This document shows, piece by piece, positions 42,879 through 54,690 of a DNA stretch of 64,000 nucleotides. Position numbers and translations under genes: made by a program. Source of the stretch: Sphaerulina vaccinii (taxonomy: Eukaryota > Ascomycota > Dothideomycetes > Mycosphaerellales > Mycosphaerellaceae); NCBI GenBank assembly GCA_022570795.1, contig JAKUDP010000007.1, positions 1,426,001-1,490,000 on the forward strand, given 5' to 3'. The notes under the pieces are model-generated. The model was given only the letters and a program-made list of their open reading frames with translations. It did not search any database and had not been told where the DNA came from. Each line of letters starts with the position of its first letter. Within the stretch, counting starts at the first letter, position 1.

Positions 42879-45770
42879 GATGGGCGGAGAATGTGGAATT
42901 AGATATTACTGCCAGTCAACGTCAGTACAAATGTCATCAATGCCACATGCAAGCAGACACGAGGTTGCTGGCGGTGCGCAAACAGAAGTGGTGTTGCTGG
43001 CGGCGCCAGGGGTGGATGGGTGAAACCGCACTGAGACGGCTTGTTTTGTGGATGGAGGGAGAAGGCAATCGAGGTGGCGGGCTGCATACCGTTCAAACGT
43101 GCAGCATGGGCACTGCAATGCGTGAGTGCTCGCAATTAAGGGCCTGTTCCCGTTATGGAAGTGGTAGAGGAGTGTCCTGGCTGAACGAGCGGTCTGCTGG
43201 TGGTGGTTGATGGTGCTGGCTGGCACAGAGGAAGCGAACGTTGGCGGGTTCCAGTTCAGCGACCAGAATCCCAGGCAGGAGCAGTGAAGGCAGGTCCTGC
43301 CGTTGTGATGTCGAATAACAGAGGCGCTGCACCGCTGCGGTATGGATTTCCAAGGAAGGTGGTGGTGATGCAGCTGGAGAGGTGCTTCCTGCTGCTGCTT
43401 GTTGCTGTGAGAACGAACGCGCGTTGGGAGGCTGCGCCAATGCGTCTCCTCGATTGGCGGAGCTGATTGGCGGCGACGGGCCCTGGGCCTGTTTGTTTTC
43501 CGAAGATCCCGTGAAAATCTCTGCTCCACACCTCAGAAAGTCAACTCTCTGAAGGAAACGAGTGATGGTACGCACACACGAGAAGTGCTGCTGAAGGTGA
43601 AGTCGAGAGGCGTTGTCGCTGGTCTCGCAATACGAGGCAGTAGTAGAGGAAAGGACAACAGGTTCGTGGCAGATCGTGGAAGTCACCACGCGCTAGGACA
43701 GGGAGTTGAAAAAAAGGGGAGCCACGATTGCTGTTCGCCAACCGGCTTTGCCAAAACACACCAACGATTTACCCGATGATTAGGACCACAAATCGTCAAG
43801 CGGCGTACGGAGGACGACTTTTCCTTGCACTTTCATCATGCAGCTTGCGAGTCCTGATTGATCAGGCTGACTTTGGAGCGGACGCCTGCAACGCGGCCCT
43901 CATCGAAAACTACTGATCACCGGTCTGTTCACCATCCACTGCTATCTTCGCCACAATGAATATACTCTTCAGCCACTCTTCTGCTATGAAGGCGGTATGC
44001 ATTTCAAGTATTCGACAGCGGGTATCTCGCAATCGTCGATAAACAACTCACATCATTGCTCAGAAGAGGACAAGCGTATATGCAGCAACGTCAAACAACC
44101 TGCAGAACTTGCGTATCCGTTGTGGCAAATCGAGCTTGTGCAAGTATTGATTCTATTTTGAAAGGTCGTCGGATACGCTACCGCCACACATACAACCGTC
44201 ACGACAGTTCATTTTCATCGTTATGCTATCTACACGAAGCATCAAGTGCTCTGGTCGAGGTCTGCTTGCTTGACGAGCTGGATAGATGAATTCGCAGAAC
44301 ACCCTCTCATCATGCATGAATAAACAAGGTCTTGTTTACATCTCAGCCACTCGCCAGCTGAAGGCGCACAAAACAAGTATCTACGCCTCACATGAGCTCA
44401 ACGATCGGGCAGACAGCTGGCTAGACGCCGCGCAGGATTGGTCACTGATGCGTGGCACAAACTCTGAAACACCCAGCTTCAGATTGGTACAGGATCTGTA
44501 CCAGGAAGCTTGTGCAGCATGTTACAACGTTGACAGAGCACTTGGCCACGAGACCATCAACTACGAGCATCAGTATCGACCGCGGCAGCTCTTGGAGTTT
44601 TCTCCGTATCGTTCACTCCTCTCAATGCAAGCTGAAGAGCTTTCAAATCCTGCAGTGCCTGAACAGCTACAACAGTACGTACTCGCGGATGACCCCACCG
44701 TTCTGCGTCTGTACCTGCAGTAGTCTTGCAAGCAGTCATATCGGGTATCTTGTTGTGACCAGTCCGGTCCGATTGCCCAGCACCAAGAGAAGCTGTTCTT
44801 GATGAGCAGCAACAGCGGAAGCAAGCAAGGTGGAATCGTTGCTGCAGAAGCTGTAGCTTGTGATGCTCACGCATATCGCTTGGGGTTGGTGACCTGCTCG
44901 AATGAGCCTCGATCGTGACACTTCCCTTGTTCGTAGACCAATGTATATCTTCTTGGCTCTGTTCCAGAGTGCTACGAGCTGCGCGACATCCTCGTCTTTG
45001 CCACAGTCACGCCTGCGAGGAGGGAAAAGAATTTCACAATGTCTGATCGAGTACGAAGGCCTGGCGAAGGCAGGATTTCAATAGTGACGTTCAACTCGTG
45101 AAAGGCTGAAAGCGTTGAGGCCAAGGAACCATTTATTTCGTGTTCGTGTAATTTTAGCAGAGCCACGCCATCGTCATTGAACCCACCAGCACGCGAGACG
45201 AAGTTCACGACATCGCTGTCGATGTGCAGGGTGTTTCCAGCTCGTTACAGTAGGCGACCATATCGTGCACCACTGAAGGCCTGAAGAATTGTGAGGCGTT
45301 TGAGCAGGTCGCGGAGAACGCAGAAGCGCAAAGGCCATTCGATGGAAGAGTGGCGGCTCCGGTTCCACATGGCCCAACAAGGCATGGCGCAGGGCAAAGA
45401 CGCGCAAGCAGAAACGGGCTTGCCCAGCACTCTCGGCGTGCGGCTTCTCGCATGCTTGATCTCCTGAACGACATCTCTGCATCCACAACACCTTCCTTGC
45501 CGCGACTGCCAAACGTGCTTGTCGTGCTTGTTGACTGTCGTTTCTCCCTTGGCACTTAATTGACACCTTCTCTACACTCATTCACACACACGACGGACAG
45601 TTGAGGAAAGAGCGGATTCCCTGGAGGAGACCACATCATTCCAACTCAATCGCGAATTTCGAGTTTCATCCCTGCGATCAGGCACTGGACTTCATCTTAT
45701 TCCACCGGCAAGCAGTAGACAGTAGTTTACTCATCCAACACCACCATACTGTAATTCATATACCAACATA
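42879..45770. other. long intergenic region between FKS1 and the GH72 gene
   Basis: 2.9 kb holding the two divergent promoters. Minus frames at 42906-43689 and plus frames at 44286-44723 are open but have no recognisable domain and no convincing splice partners; I do not call them. No tRNA or repeat recognised. Confidence 0.4.
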
Positions 45771-47446
45771 ATGAGGACATTCGCACTCGCGTCCGCTGCG
45801 GCGGCATTGGTGGGCAGCGCTGCGGCGGCTGATCTCCCTTCGATTGTCATCAAGGGCTCCAAGTTCTTCTACGAGAACAACGGCACACAATTGTGAGACA
45901 AGAAGTACAGTGTGGGAGAAAGGACAACGACTGACATTGGCGCAGCTTCATGCGAGGTGTCGCGTACCAGCAGGATTATTCCGGCAATGGCTCGACCAGC
46001 GACAGCCAGACATACACCGATCCTTTGGCAGATGCGGACGCTTGCAAGCGTGATATACCATACCTTCAGGAGCTGATGACCAACACAATCCGTGTCTACG
46101 CGATCAACCCCACGCAAAGCCACGACGAGTGCATGAGCATGCTGTCCGATGCGGGAATCTATGTTGTGGCCGATTTGTCTGCACCAGTTGACGGCTCGTC
46201 GATCAACCGTGACGATGCAGCATGGAACGATGCTCTGTACGAGCGATACACATCCGTTGTCGACGCAATGGCAAACTACAGCAACGTTCTCGGCTTCTTC
46301 GCTGGTAACGAAGTCTCGAACGCTCCTAACAACACCGACGCGAGCGCATTTGTTAAGGCCGCAGTGCGCGACACCAAGGCATACATCAAGGCGCAAGGAT
46401 ACAGGACAATTGGTGTTGGATATGCTACCAACGATGACGCGGATATCCGTGTGAACATGGCCGACTACTTCAACTGTGGTGACGCGGACAGCGCTATCGA
46501 TTTCTGGGGCTACAACATCTATTCGTGGTGTGGTGACTCTTCCTACACCGAGTCTGGATACGACGTCCGCACCAAGGAGTTCTCGACATACTCTGTTCCA
46601 GTCTTCTTCGCCGAGTATGGCTGCAACAACGTTTCTCCACGTCCATTCACCGAGGTTGGAGCACTTTACGGCTCCAAGATGACTCCAGTCTGGTCCGGCG
46701 GTATCGTATACATGTACTTCCAGGAAGCCAACGATTATGGTCTTGTCTCCATCAGCGGCAACAGCGTGAGCACACTGGCCGACTTCGACAACCTGAAGAC
46801 GCAGCTCGCCTCGATCGAACCAACTGGTGTCAACTCCGCATCTTACTCCCCAACCAACACTGCGGCTGCTTGCCCAACTGACGGTACCGACGACTGGAAC
46901 GCCAAGGCATCGCCGCTCCCACCTTCACCAAACAAGCAGCTCTGCAACTGCATGTACAACTCTCTCAGCTGTGTGGTCACCGGCGCCACCGACGCGAAGG
47001 ACTACGGTGATCTCTTCGGCACTGTCTGCGGCTATGGCGATGACATCTGCGCTGGTATTGCCTCTAACGCTTCCACTGGAACTTTCGGTGCATACAGCAT
47101 GTGCAACTCCACTGAGCAGCTTGCTTTCGCCTTCAACCAGTACTACCTTTCCCAGAACAGCGCAGCTGATGCTTGCGGTTTTGATGGCGCTGCTGAGGTC
47201 AAGTCTGCCACTACCGCTTCTGGAGCCTGCGAGACTCTGATGTCCGAGGCTGGAACTGCTGGAACTGGCGTTGTTACCTCTAGCCCAACTGCCAACGCAG
47301 GTGAGCAGGCTTCGCAATCAGGATCTTCTTCGTCGAGTGGTGCGGCTGCTCCACTTGGAGTGCCAACGGCAGTTTCAACTCTCCTACCGATGGCTTTCAT
47401 CGTGACCCTCGGATTGGTTTCTGGCGCAGGCATGATTCTGTTGTAG
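45771..47446 (+). CDS. GH72 1,3-beta-glucanosyltransferase with X8/CBM43 domain, GPI-anchored (GAS/GEL family)
   Basis: Two exons, 45771-45892 and 45946-47446, 540 residues. Signal peptide (MRTFALASAAAALVGSAAAA), GH72 domain with the two catalytic glutamates at residue 163 (FFAGNEVSN) and 264 (FFAEYGC), the same numbers within two residues as Gas1 of yeast. A C-terminal cysteine-rich X8 domain follows (LCNCMYNSLSCVV to DACGF), then a Ser/Gly/Ala-rich linker and a hydrophobic tail (STLLPMAFIVTLGLVSGAGMILL) for GPI attachment. The enzyme cuts and rejoins 1,3-beta-glucan chains at the cell surface, acting downstream of FKS1. The first intron interrupts codon 41 (TT|C). Intact. Confidence 0.95.
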
Positions 47447-48830
47447 AAAGAGCAAGAAAGTCATATTCGGAACCTGGCAAACCAAGATATACGGCACAGA
47501 ATTGGATAGAGCCGAGGAACGGCAATGTTACCATGATAGCGTTTTCCCTGCACTTGGATGGCGCAAAGAGCACTTGTCAAGAGAGACATGATGCGAGCTA
47601 TTGGGAGGACTTCTAATCGAGGTCTGGACTACGGCCTTTTCTAATCTTTGCATGGAAAGGATTGGTCAAAGCAGATATCTCTGATTTGTATAGCGATATT
47701 GAATGAAAGACCTGTCAAAAATGCAAACTCTTGCAGTACCGGACTGAACGTGACCCGAGTGAAAAGCAGAACAATCACATTGCCTTCGTAGTCGTAATAC
47801 AGTACCTTTCTCGACGTAAACCGGACTTTGTTGCATGGTGTATGTGTGCTCTCGCATGATCGAGCATCAACTATGTTGAGGACTCACCCTCTGTACCAAT
47901 CAATCAAAGACGACTGTTAGCGGAAGCCGTTGATTGATATTCTATAGCTGCTCTCGGCATCGTTTTTGGGCAGGGCATCGATCAGGACGTCTCGTGCCCA
48001 TACATGTTGGTAGTCACATTCTCAAGTATGTCCAATTTACGGAAAAATCGATAATTCGATGAATCTGCTGCCAAGCACGCTGTACGCAACCGAGTTGGGT
48101 GAAACTTCACAGGCACTGTTATTATTGTATGATAAGATGACGGGATGAGTGTAAAGCTTGGATAATGCTCATACATGTTGTTGTCGTCGTCCCAGTACTT
48201 TTGCGTAACCCTAAGCTCAATCTTAGGCGCAAAGCGATATGTACCAACAGACCTCTTAACTTGCGTCAGCAAACCATACAGTTAGTGGTAGAGAATGGCA
48301 ACAAGGAGATCGCCGCAGCACGAACATTACGCGATGTCATCACTCGTGTAGCATCTTTTAGGTAGCCTTAGGGTGCAGAGCCAAGCCATGGTAACAGCAT
48401 TCCGCGGAAGGATTTGCGGTATGACACAGTGGGGCTATACTGAACCATAGCCCAAGTACCTCCTAGTCGACCAAGACTTGGCAGTGGTTTTCGCAGGACA
48501 TCTACGCATTGGCAGATAGTGTTCGCGGAGAGAACCTTAGTTTCGAACCCGAAGAACAGACTGTAGCTTTCAGCTTGTTCGTAGATGGCAGCGTCGTAGC
48601 GTTGTAGCAACAGGTGTTGTCGCGAAGGTATGTGGGGCAAGGCACGCTAAGAACGAACAACAACTCCTTCGTAGGATTCAAGGTGAAGATCACCACGGGA
48701 CTCGTGACCTGTGGCCTCAGAATGACATTGGAGGCTGTGCTTCGCCGTTCATAAAGAGAAGTAGAGCTGTCCGCTGCATTCCACAAATCAGTCCACAACA
48801 AGAACAAGAACTCCATGATACTCAGTTACC
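47447..48830. other. intergenic, no confident gene
   Basis: 1.4 kb. Overlapping minus frames at 48368-48816 contain a natural-looking stretch (YDAAIYEQAESYSLFFGFETKVLS near 48560) that begins 15 bp from the divergent secreted-protein gene; splicing could not be resolved. The remainder shows nothing. Confidence 0.35.
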
Positions 48831-49698
48831 ATGAAGCACATCTTCCACATCACAGCTCTTCTAGGAGTCAGCTACGCTCAAACCCAACAACAAGGCTTCG
48901 GCATTGGACCCAATGACATCTCAAATTCTGTCCTTGAGCAAGCAAACCAAACCCCCAATGTCACAAAATCCGTGCCATTCTCAATCGGAGACAAGAATTT
49001 CACCCTCACAGTCAACGTAACGGAACTCACTCCAACAGGCGTCGATACTGAAGTGCAGAATCCTCGAATTGTGAACTCGGTTGCTGGTCTCGGGTGGCCA
49101 GGAAGCGAAAGTCTCAATGACACGATCGCATCTCCAAGACTTTGCGTCCAATTTCCCGCTGGAGAATTGCTCTCGAGATCGGCTACCAATGACTATAAGG
49201 AGAGTGATGAGGGAGATTGTACAAATGCCCTAGGTCAGAAGTGTGTTGATGCTATCAAGAACACAGGGTTCAGTCTTGGAGTTCCTTGTAGTAGTGTTAT
49301 AATGCCAGAGGCATGTAATTCAGTACTGCCTGGCGGAAATGCTCTTGGATGTAGGTTATTATTACCTTCCCTCGTGTCTAACAGCGGATGCTAACGTGTT
49401 CGTTCTGACAGCGCTCCTCACGTCGAACAGTTCTGCAGAACTCGAAAATGGTGATGGGTTTTCGTTTTGGTCTTCGGAAATATATTCTGCTGGGAATACG
49501 ACTTGGTATGAGCGCGAGACGGAGAGACTGCAAGTGTTCATCTTCAGCACTGATAAGGCGTATCCGGTCTGCGTGAGAGTGAGGACGGATCGTGTTAGTG
49601 GGGATAGCCCGGCATCGGGCGCATCCAGGAGTTGGGCGAGAAGTGCAGTTGCCAGTGTCGGTCTTGCTGCCTCGTTCGCCGTTGTGTGGTTGCTATAG
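48831..49698 (+). CDS. secreted, probably GPI-anchored protein of unknown function
   Basis: Exons 48831-49350 and 49412-49698, 268 residues. Signal peptide (MKHIFHITALLGVSYA), many N-glycosylation sites (NQT, NVT, NFT, NDT, NSS, NTT), four cysteines between residues about 103 and 163, and a C-terminal hydrophobic tail (AVASVGLAASFAVVWLL) after a Ser/Gly/Ala stretch, which suggests a GPI anchor. The intron has a GTAGGT donor and a TGACAG acceptor, phase 1. Family not recognised; similar hypothetical wall proteins occur widely in Dothideomycetes and Eurotiomycetes. Likely located at the cell surface. Confidence 0.7.
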
Positions 49699-49727
49699 TA
49701 TAGTGTCCTAACTCGCAATGATTGTTG

Positions 49728-49890
49728 CCGATCTCTCCGCGATCTTGCGCTGTCTATGCTAGTGTAAGCAGCCTTTGGGTGCTGTCAGATTCGACACTGG
49801 GGACGGAGAGGTTGTATCGGGACTAGGCTTCGAGTCTGGTGTCTCCCGTAATCGCAGCCGTCTATGCAGCTAAGAGCAACGCTAGAGCCC
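49728..49890. repeat. dispersed repeat related to the 28-kb element
   Basis: Shares GCGATCTTGCGCTGTCTATG, a GACGGAGAGG block and a GTGTCTCCCGTAATCGCAG-like segment followed by CAGCCGTCT with the sequence at 28055-28290. Single unit of the 46-bp motif here versus three there. Confidence 0.6.
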
Positions 49891-50619
49891 AGTCTCGGCT
49901 AGCTTGCAGCCTGCTTTCCTCGGATTTAAGGCGTACAATAGTCAGGTTGCGCTGGTCACTTCTGGTACCTGACAGTTCTCATCATCCGTATCATCATCCA
50001 GCACCATCTCAAACTCACTGTCATCTGAATGAAAGTCGTACCAATCCTCGAAGCATTCGTTCGAATACTCATCATTCTCGGCAGGTTAGGCCATCCCGTC
50101 GGGCTTATCGTTGTAGTGGGTATCCCGTGGATGATAGACATTAAGTCGCAGTCTCTGCACGGAGGACATCAGGCTTGCGATTTGACCCATCTCATCAAGC
50201 TCGAACTGGAGGGCTGTATAAACCGTTTCGATATCTTGGCAGTCTGAAGTCTCGGCGTGTCCCGCAGTCCCGCGAAGCTTATTTTCTCTCCAACCACCTC
50301 CAGCCACGCGAACCAGATCTCCAACACGTCACGCAGAGAAGAGTTGTTTCTTGCTCACTGGCAGAGACACTTTGACTCTCACCTCAGCGACTTGCACATA
50401 CCGAACATACGCTACAAACCTCACTCATTTTCTGTTCTGTTCTGTTCTGTTCTGTACAGCAGCCGCGTCCATCGTTCCTTCCACGCGACAAGATCACCAA
50501 CTCAACGCCAACGCCAACCGACCCCACACTCCACTACTTCCACCTCCCACCAGATCGACATATGCCATCCACCACGACCAGCAACACATTCGGAACAGCA
50601 TAGGAGGAGGACATCCACA
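49891..50619. other. intergenic region with (TTCTG)n microsatellite
   Basis: No supported gene. At about 50430-50455 TTCTG is repeated five times, in the leader region of the membrane protein gene. Several short frames without domain content. Confidence 0.45.
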
Positions 50620-51309
50620 ATGGCTCGCAGCGACATGACACGCGAACGAGTGATCGTGCGGCAGTCCTACTACTGGCCCGACTGGCAACTCAACATCTGG
50701 ATCATCATCATGTTAGCAACAGGAGGAACGTTAGTCGGAGTCTTTGCAAATTTCGTTCAAATACAGAATGCACTCGGAGGATTGGGGATACCATGGTACG
50801 TTTACATGCGAGATGCATTGTGCTGCTGCGTTGATTTTTGGTTGTTTCACAGGCCGATGGGGAGATATTGGTAGCTTCACGACCACATTGACAAGGAAGT
50901 GTGCTGACTGAGAACGAACAGGATCATGCCCTTCGGAATCACAGTCGGAGCCCTAACCCTCGCCTTCATCATCCTCATGCTCATCCTCATCGTCCAACGC
51001 CGCCTGCTTCCTGGTGTCTTGATCATCGGCTGCTTCATCCTCCTCGTCCTATACATAACAGGTCTCATTGAAACTGCCATTCAACTCTTCGGGCCAGCCG
51101 GCGATATCAACTCTAAGTGTGGCACATACGTTACTGGACAGTCACCGAACGATCTGTCAGTGAACACGCTGGCATGGTTACAGCAGAACAGCATCTGTCA
51201 GAGTTGGAGCGCGGTCTTTGCGTTTTGGATTGTGGGAGCGGTATTTTTGGTTTATTTGATTGTGTTGGCTAGTATGGTTGCGCAGGGAGGGAGGGAGGAT
51301 AGTTATTGA
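50620..51309 (+). CDS. small four-helix membrane protein
   Basis: Exons 50620-50795 and 50922-51309, 187 residues. Four hydrophobic segments: IWIIIMLATGGTLVGVFANFV, FGITVGALTLAFIILMLILIV, GVLIIGCFILLVLYITGLI, and AVFAFWIVGAVFLVYLIVLAS, with an extracytosolic-type loop containing two cysteines (CGTYVTGQ, NSICQ) between helices 3 and 4. The arrangement is MARVEL/tetraspan-like and typical of small fungal plasma-membrane proteins. The intron is 126 nt with donor GTACGT and acceptor AACAG. An alternative small exon near 50853 is possible but not needed. Function unknown. Confidence 0.65.
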
Positions 51310-52033
51310 TCAACCATGAGAGGTGGTGTAGATGGGAGGGAAATGCGAATCCGAAGAGCGGGATGTGCATGCATGGACAAAACTACTGGCATTATGATTG
51401 ACGCGATGGAGCGAGGCGTTTACTGGGATAAGGATTGAGGATTGATACCCATTACATGAGAGACCATGTCTATACTGAACAGCAATATGCAAAACTTCAA
51501 CAGGCTACGAGGCAAAACAATCGAAAGAAAACACAAGGACTGTGCCGGGACAGGGAGGAGCTCTACGCCTGTTGACGTGTTAGCTCCTTTTCTTTGTGAG
51601 TATATGTTCGAGCATCGCAGTTCACGAAGACTTACCGACTAGGCCAATGAGCCTGATCGACTATTACAACCAACAAGATTTGTCTCGTATATGACTGCTC
51701 ATGCTGGCGAGCGAAGTGCAAAAGAAGACCGACGAGCTTGCGAGGAGATTCACTACCGACACTCTACCCGCGAAAGGTGTCGGCTTTCGACGACATCTGT
51801 GGTATCTGTGGTATACCAGGAAAGTCTAAATCATGTCCTCACTTTTCTGCTATGACTGATACAGGCTTGGTAGTGTATAACATCTGGGCAAGTACCCTAT
51901 TTCTTCTTTCCATACAACATCCGCAAGACTGCCGATATCATATACTGCTTTCACTACAGAACGAAAGCTACGCTAGTGGTTTCAACATTATAGTACAATC
52001 CTGTACAAGACACACGAACACCACGAAGCCACG
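51310..52033. other. intergenic region containing SINE-like copy E
   Basis: No supported gene; the SINE-like element occupies the centre (listed separately). Confidence 0.45.
51510..51675 (-). mobile_element. tRNA-derived SINE-like element, copy E (diverged)
   Basis: Minus strand: AATAGTCG head, A-box-like TGGCCTAGTCGG, GTAAGTC, a B-box remnant GCTCGAACAT, and the tail TCGATTGTTTTGCC. It is the most diverged of the four copies but keeps the order and spacing of head, A box, B box and tail. Confidence 0.55.
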
Positions 52034-52876
52034 ATGGACTCCGAAGACAACTACAGACTGCCGCCTCCTCCACTACCTCGGAATTCCGTGAGGCGAAACA
52101 GAAGCCCGGAAGAGCCTTCGAGACCTGCTAGGCGGTTACAACGACCTGTCAGATGGGATAGGACGCTGAGAAGATATGCTCCAGTTGAGCTACCGACAGA
52201 GGAGCGCTCCTCGTGGGAGAGAAGAGATGCGCTTATGCATCCAGAGAATACCCAGGACGTCATGTTGTCTGCAATTAAGGAACCAATGTGTGATCACACA
52301 TCATTTTGCGATCTCAGAAGAACGAGTCTGACAGATCCCTTCCGCCCAGACGAAATACAAGCAAGCAAGATCAAGAGGCGAAGAGATTCTGTACAACAGG
52401 AGAAGGAGGATTGCGATGGTGCACCAAAGAAGCTGAAACTCACAATCAAGCTTTCCAACAGAAGTAAGACTGGCCATGCCGTCCAGCCGAGCGAGCGCAA
52501 AGCAAAGCCAAAACGAAGAAAGCTCGTGGCCGAGAAGAAGTACTGCTATTGTAACAGCTCAGAGGAAGGCATGATGATCGCCTGCGATGGACCAGCCTGC
52601 AAGAATCAGTGGTTCCATCTCGAATGTACTGGCTTAGAAGTAGCTCCAGATGATGACGAGGATTGGTTCTGTAAGGCTTGCATTCAGCCGAAGAGGAAGA
52701 TGCCTAAGTTGACTATTAAGCTTGGCCCGAGAGCTCATCATGAAGCTATGGAGTCGACGGATGAAGACGTTGCGGCTCTACATAAGAAACAGGCGAAGGA
52801 GAAGAAGCGTACACTGTCGGTGAGTACACAAGTCTGGCTGAGTAGTAGAGTGTTGGCGAAGTGCTTTGCGGATTGA
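52034..52876 (+). CDS. PHD-finger protein
   Basis: Frame of 280 residues from ATG 52034. A Cys4-His-Cys3 PHD finger spans about residues 173-218: YCYCNSSEEGMMIACDG, then KNQWFHLECTGL and DEDWFCKAC. This matches the ING/Yng-type fingers that bind methylated H3K4. Upstream is basic, with nuclear-localisation-type clusters (KIKRRRD, KPKRRK). A repeated KLTIKL motif flanks the finger (residues about 134 and 224). Near the 3' end, KKRTLS is followed by a strong donor GTGAGT at about 52820, so the last 18 codons may be intronic and the true C terminus may lie in a later exon. Likely a chromatin-associated nuclear protein. Confidence 0.75.
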   Translation: MDSEDNYRLPPPPLPRNSVRRNRSPEEPSRPARRLQRPVRWDRTLRRYAPVELPTEERSSWERRDALMHPENTQDVMLSAIKEPMCDHTSFCDLRRTSLTDPFRPDEIQASKIKRRRDSVQQEKEDCDGAPKKLKLTIKLSNRSKTGHAVQPSERKAKPKRRKLVAEKKYCYCNSSEEGMMIACDGPACKNQWFHLECTGLEVAPDDDEDWFCKACIQPKRKMPKLTIKLGPRAHHEAMESTDEDVAALHKKQAKEKKRTLSVSTQVWLSSRVLAKCFAD

Positions 52877-54690
52877 TGATGAGGCTGGCGAGGGTCTACA
52901 GGCTGCGGGCTGCGCATATATGGATGAAATCTTGAACGCAATACCCCTCGAGCCTTGGGTCGTATTGTCCTAATACCCACGATACCAAAAACGTGATCTT
53001 CGCATTGGTTACGACCATGTTGACAAATTCATGCCCAGAAAGGCCAGCAGTAGCATTGCGCTTAACAATTTTGTTCGCAACATATTCTCGTAAGTTGCAC
53101 CTCTCTCTTCCAGATGCTCAATACTAATGGCTGTCTCGCAGGTGTGTCGGTAGCGTAGTTACTGAGCCGCTTATCGTCGTAATTGGAACTGGTTGGCTCT
53201 CTACAGGCCTTTGCGTAATCGCCTTAAGCTCCGGAATCTTGACGATGGAACGACGACGTACGATACCCGTTTGCGAGAGGCCCCTTTTACTATGAGTGTT
53301 TAGCATATATCAATTGCTTTCGTGAAGGTGCGTCGAAGACGAACCTGAGCGCCCCTCCCAAAAGACTCGGACAGTCCGCTGCCGGCAAATTCTGGATATT
53401 CGTGTGTACTTTCCGACTGTACTCCCGCTTGACGCTGGGAGAGGATCTGGTCGAATCTGGTACCCGTGGGTCTTTCGAAACTTGCGCATCGCGTCGATGG
53501 CTATAACTCCGATGAACAGGAATCAGACGAACCACAGGACAGCCTTGGTCCAGACATGCTTCTAGGATGTGTCTCCTCGAGCTCTCGCTCGCTGGGTAGT
53601 TGCGTTGCGCAAACTCTGTTAATCCGCATGCGCCGTCAGGTCCAGGACCGGAGCGATTTGCTGTACTAAGGCCCTCAGTAGCAGGATTCCGTTCTTCGAC
53701 ACGCCGATCCTCTGTGGCCCATTTGGAGTCTCTTGAGCACTCGAGGCAGAGCATAGGCCTTCCCTGTCTCCTCAGCTCGGTGAAAGCACCTCGATCTTGT
53801 CCGTAGTGTTGTATCGAGGTTGAGGTGTGAACGCAGGTGTCAGTTAGGCGGGCAAGGTGGAAGGTAGAAGGAAGCTCGGTGCTTGCAACCTAACCTCCCT
53901 CCTCCCCATAGGCAGTGAGTGCTTTGACAAGTTGGTCCGGAAAGGGGCGCCTAAAACGGAGGCAGGCTTGGTCTACATCGCTGGAAGCAAAGCTGTATTG
54001 CTTAAGTTTCCAATTTAGGAGATGGACAATGGACGGATGTATCTAGCGTATGCTCGATACGTCTCTAATCCTCGTCGCTGTCCGCAGCTCGAGAGAGCGA
54101 CAGTGCATGCCGGCAACCTTTGATTCGATCGACCAAGCCAGAATGGCAATGCCTAGAGGAGAGCACATACACATACTGGTCGCAATCCTGCTATTTCTGA
54201 GCTCTTCTCGGCTATAGCATCAACAGACCCTCATAGTCCGTTTTCGACCAGGCATATGACGCGGTCTGCTCGACTGGACAAGATGGAGGCGAAGAAGGAT
54301 GCGTACTTGGCGAGGAGGCATGGAGAATGAGGAGGAAGAAAAGCAAATGCTAGAAGTTAGAGCCAAGTGCGATACATGTGGGTACACTGACTCAGTCGCA
54401 GCACGCAGAGTAATTCTCTGCCGGTCACTCAATGTCACTTGACCAGTTGTCCTCCTCTTACTCCCCACATATATCTATCCACCCATCGATGACCAAGCAT
54501 AGTCCCAAGATGTTGATTGGTCTGATACAAATTTTTGGAACTGACTGTACCAACGAGCATTGTACGGTAGCTGTACGTTGCAAGTCAAGATTTCCATATA
54601 GATGCTAATCCATTCTTAGAGAGTCCTATTCTTCCATCCAAACAACGACCGACACGACCATCAAACAACGACCAACCTTCGTAAATCAAG
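52877..54690. other. gene-poor region with repeat relic
   Basis: 1.8 kb with no supported gene. Minus frame 53290-53754 has no domain. The relic repeat at 53820-54170 is listed separately. Confidence 0.4.
53820..54170. repeat. dispersed repeat relic related to 27-28 kb
   Basis: Contains GGCGCCTAAAACGGAGGCAG (compare GAGCGCCTGAAACGGAGGCAG near 27280), a GTGGAAGGxxGAAGGxxGCTxGGTG block (compare 27175) and GAGCGACAGTGCATGCCGGCAAC (compare GAGACAGTGCATGGCGGCAAC near 28299). Order is preserved, so these are parts of one longer decayed element. Confidence 0.55.

Noticed and set aside
43153..43689. 178-codon minus-strand frame upstream of FKS1
   Set aside because: Ser/Gln/Pro-rich translation of a promoter/leader region, no ATG-context or domain support.
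44286..44723. 145-codon plus-strand frame
   Set aside because: Has an ATG, but no domain, no signal peptide and no conserved features; cannot be supported from sequence alone.
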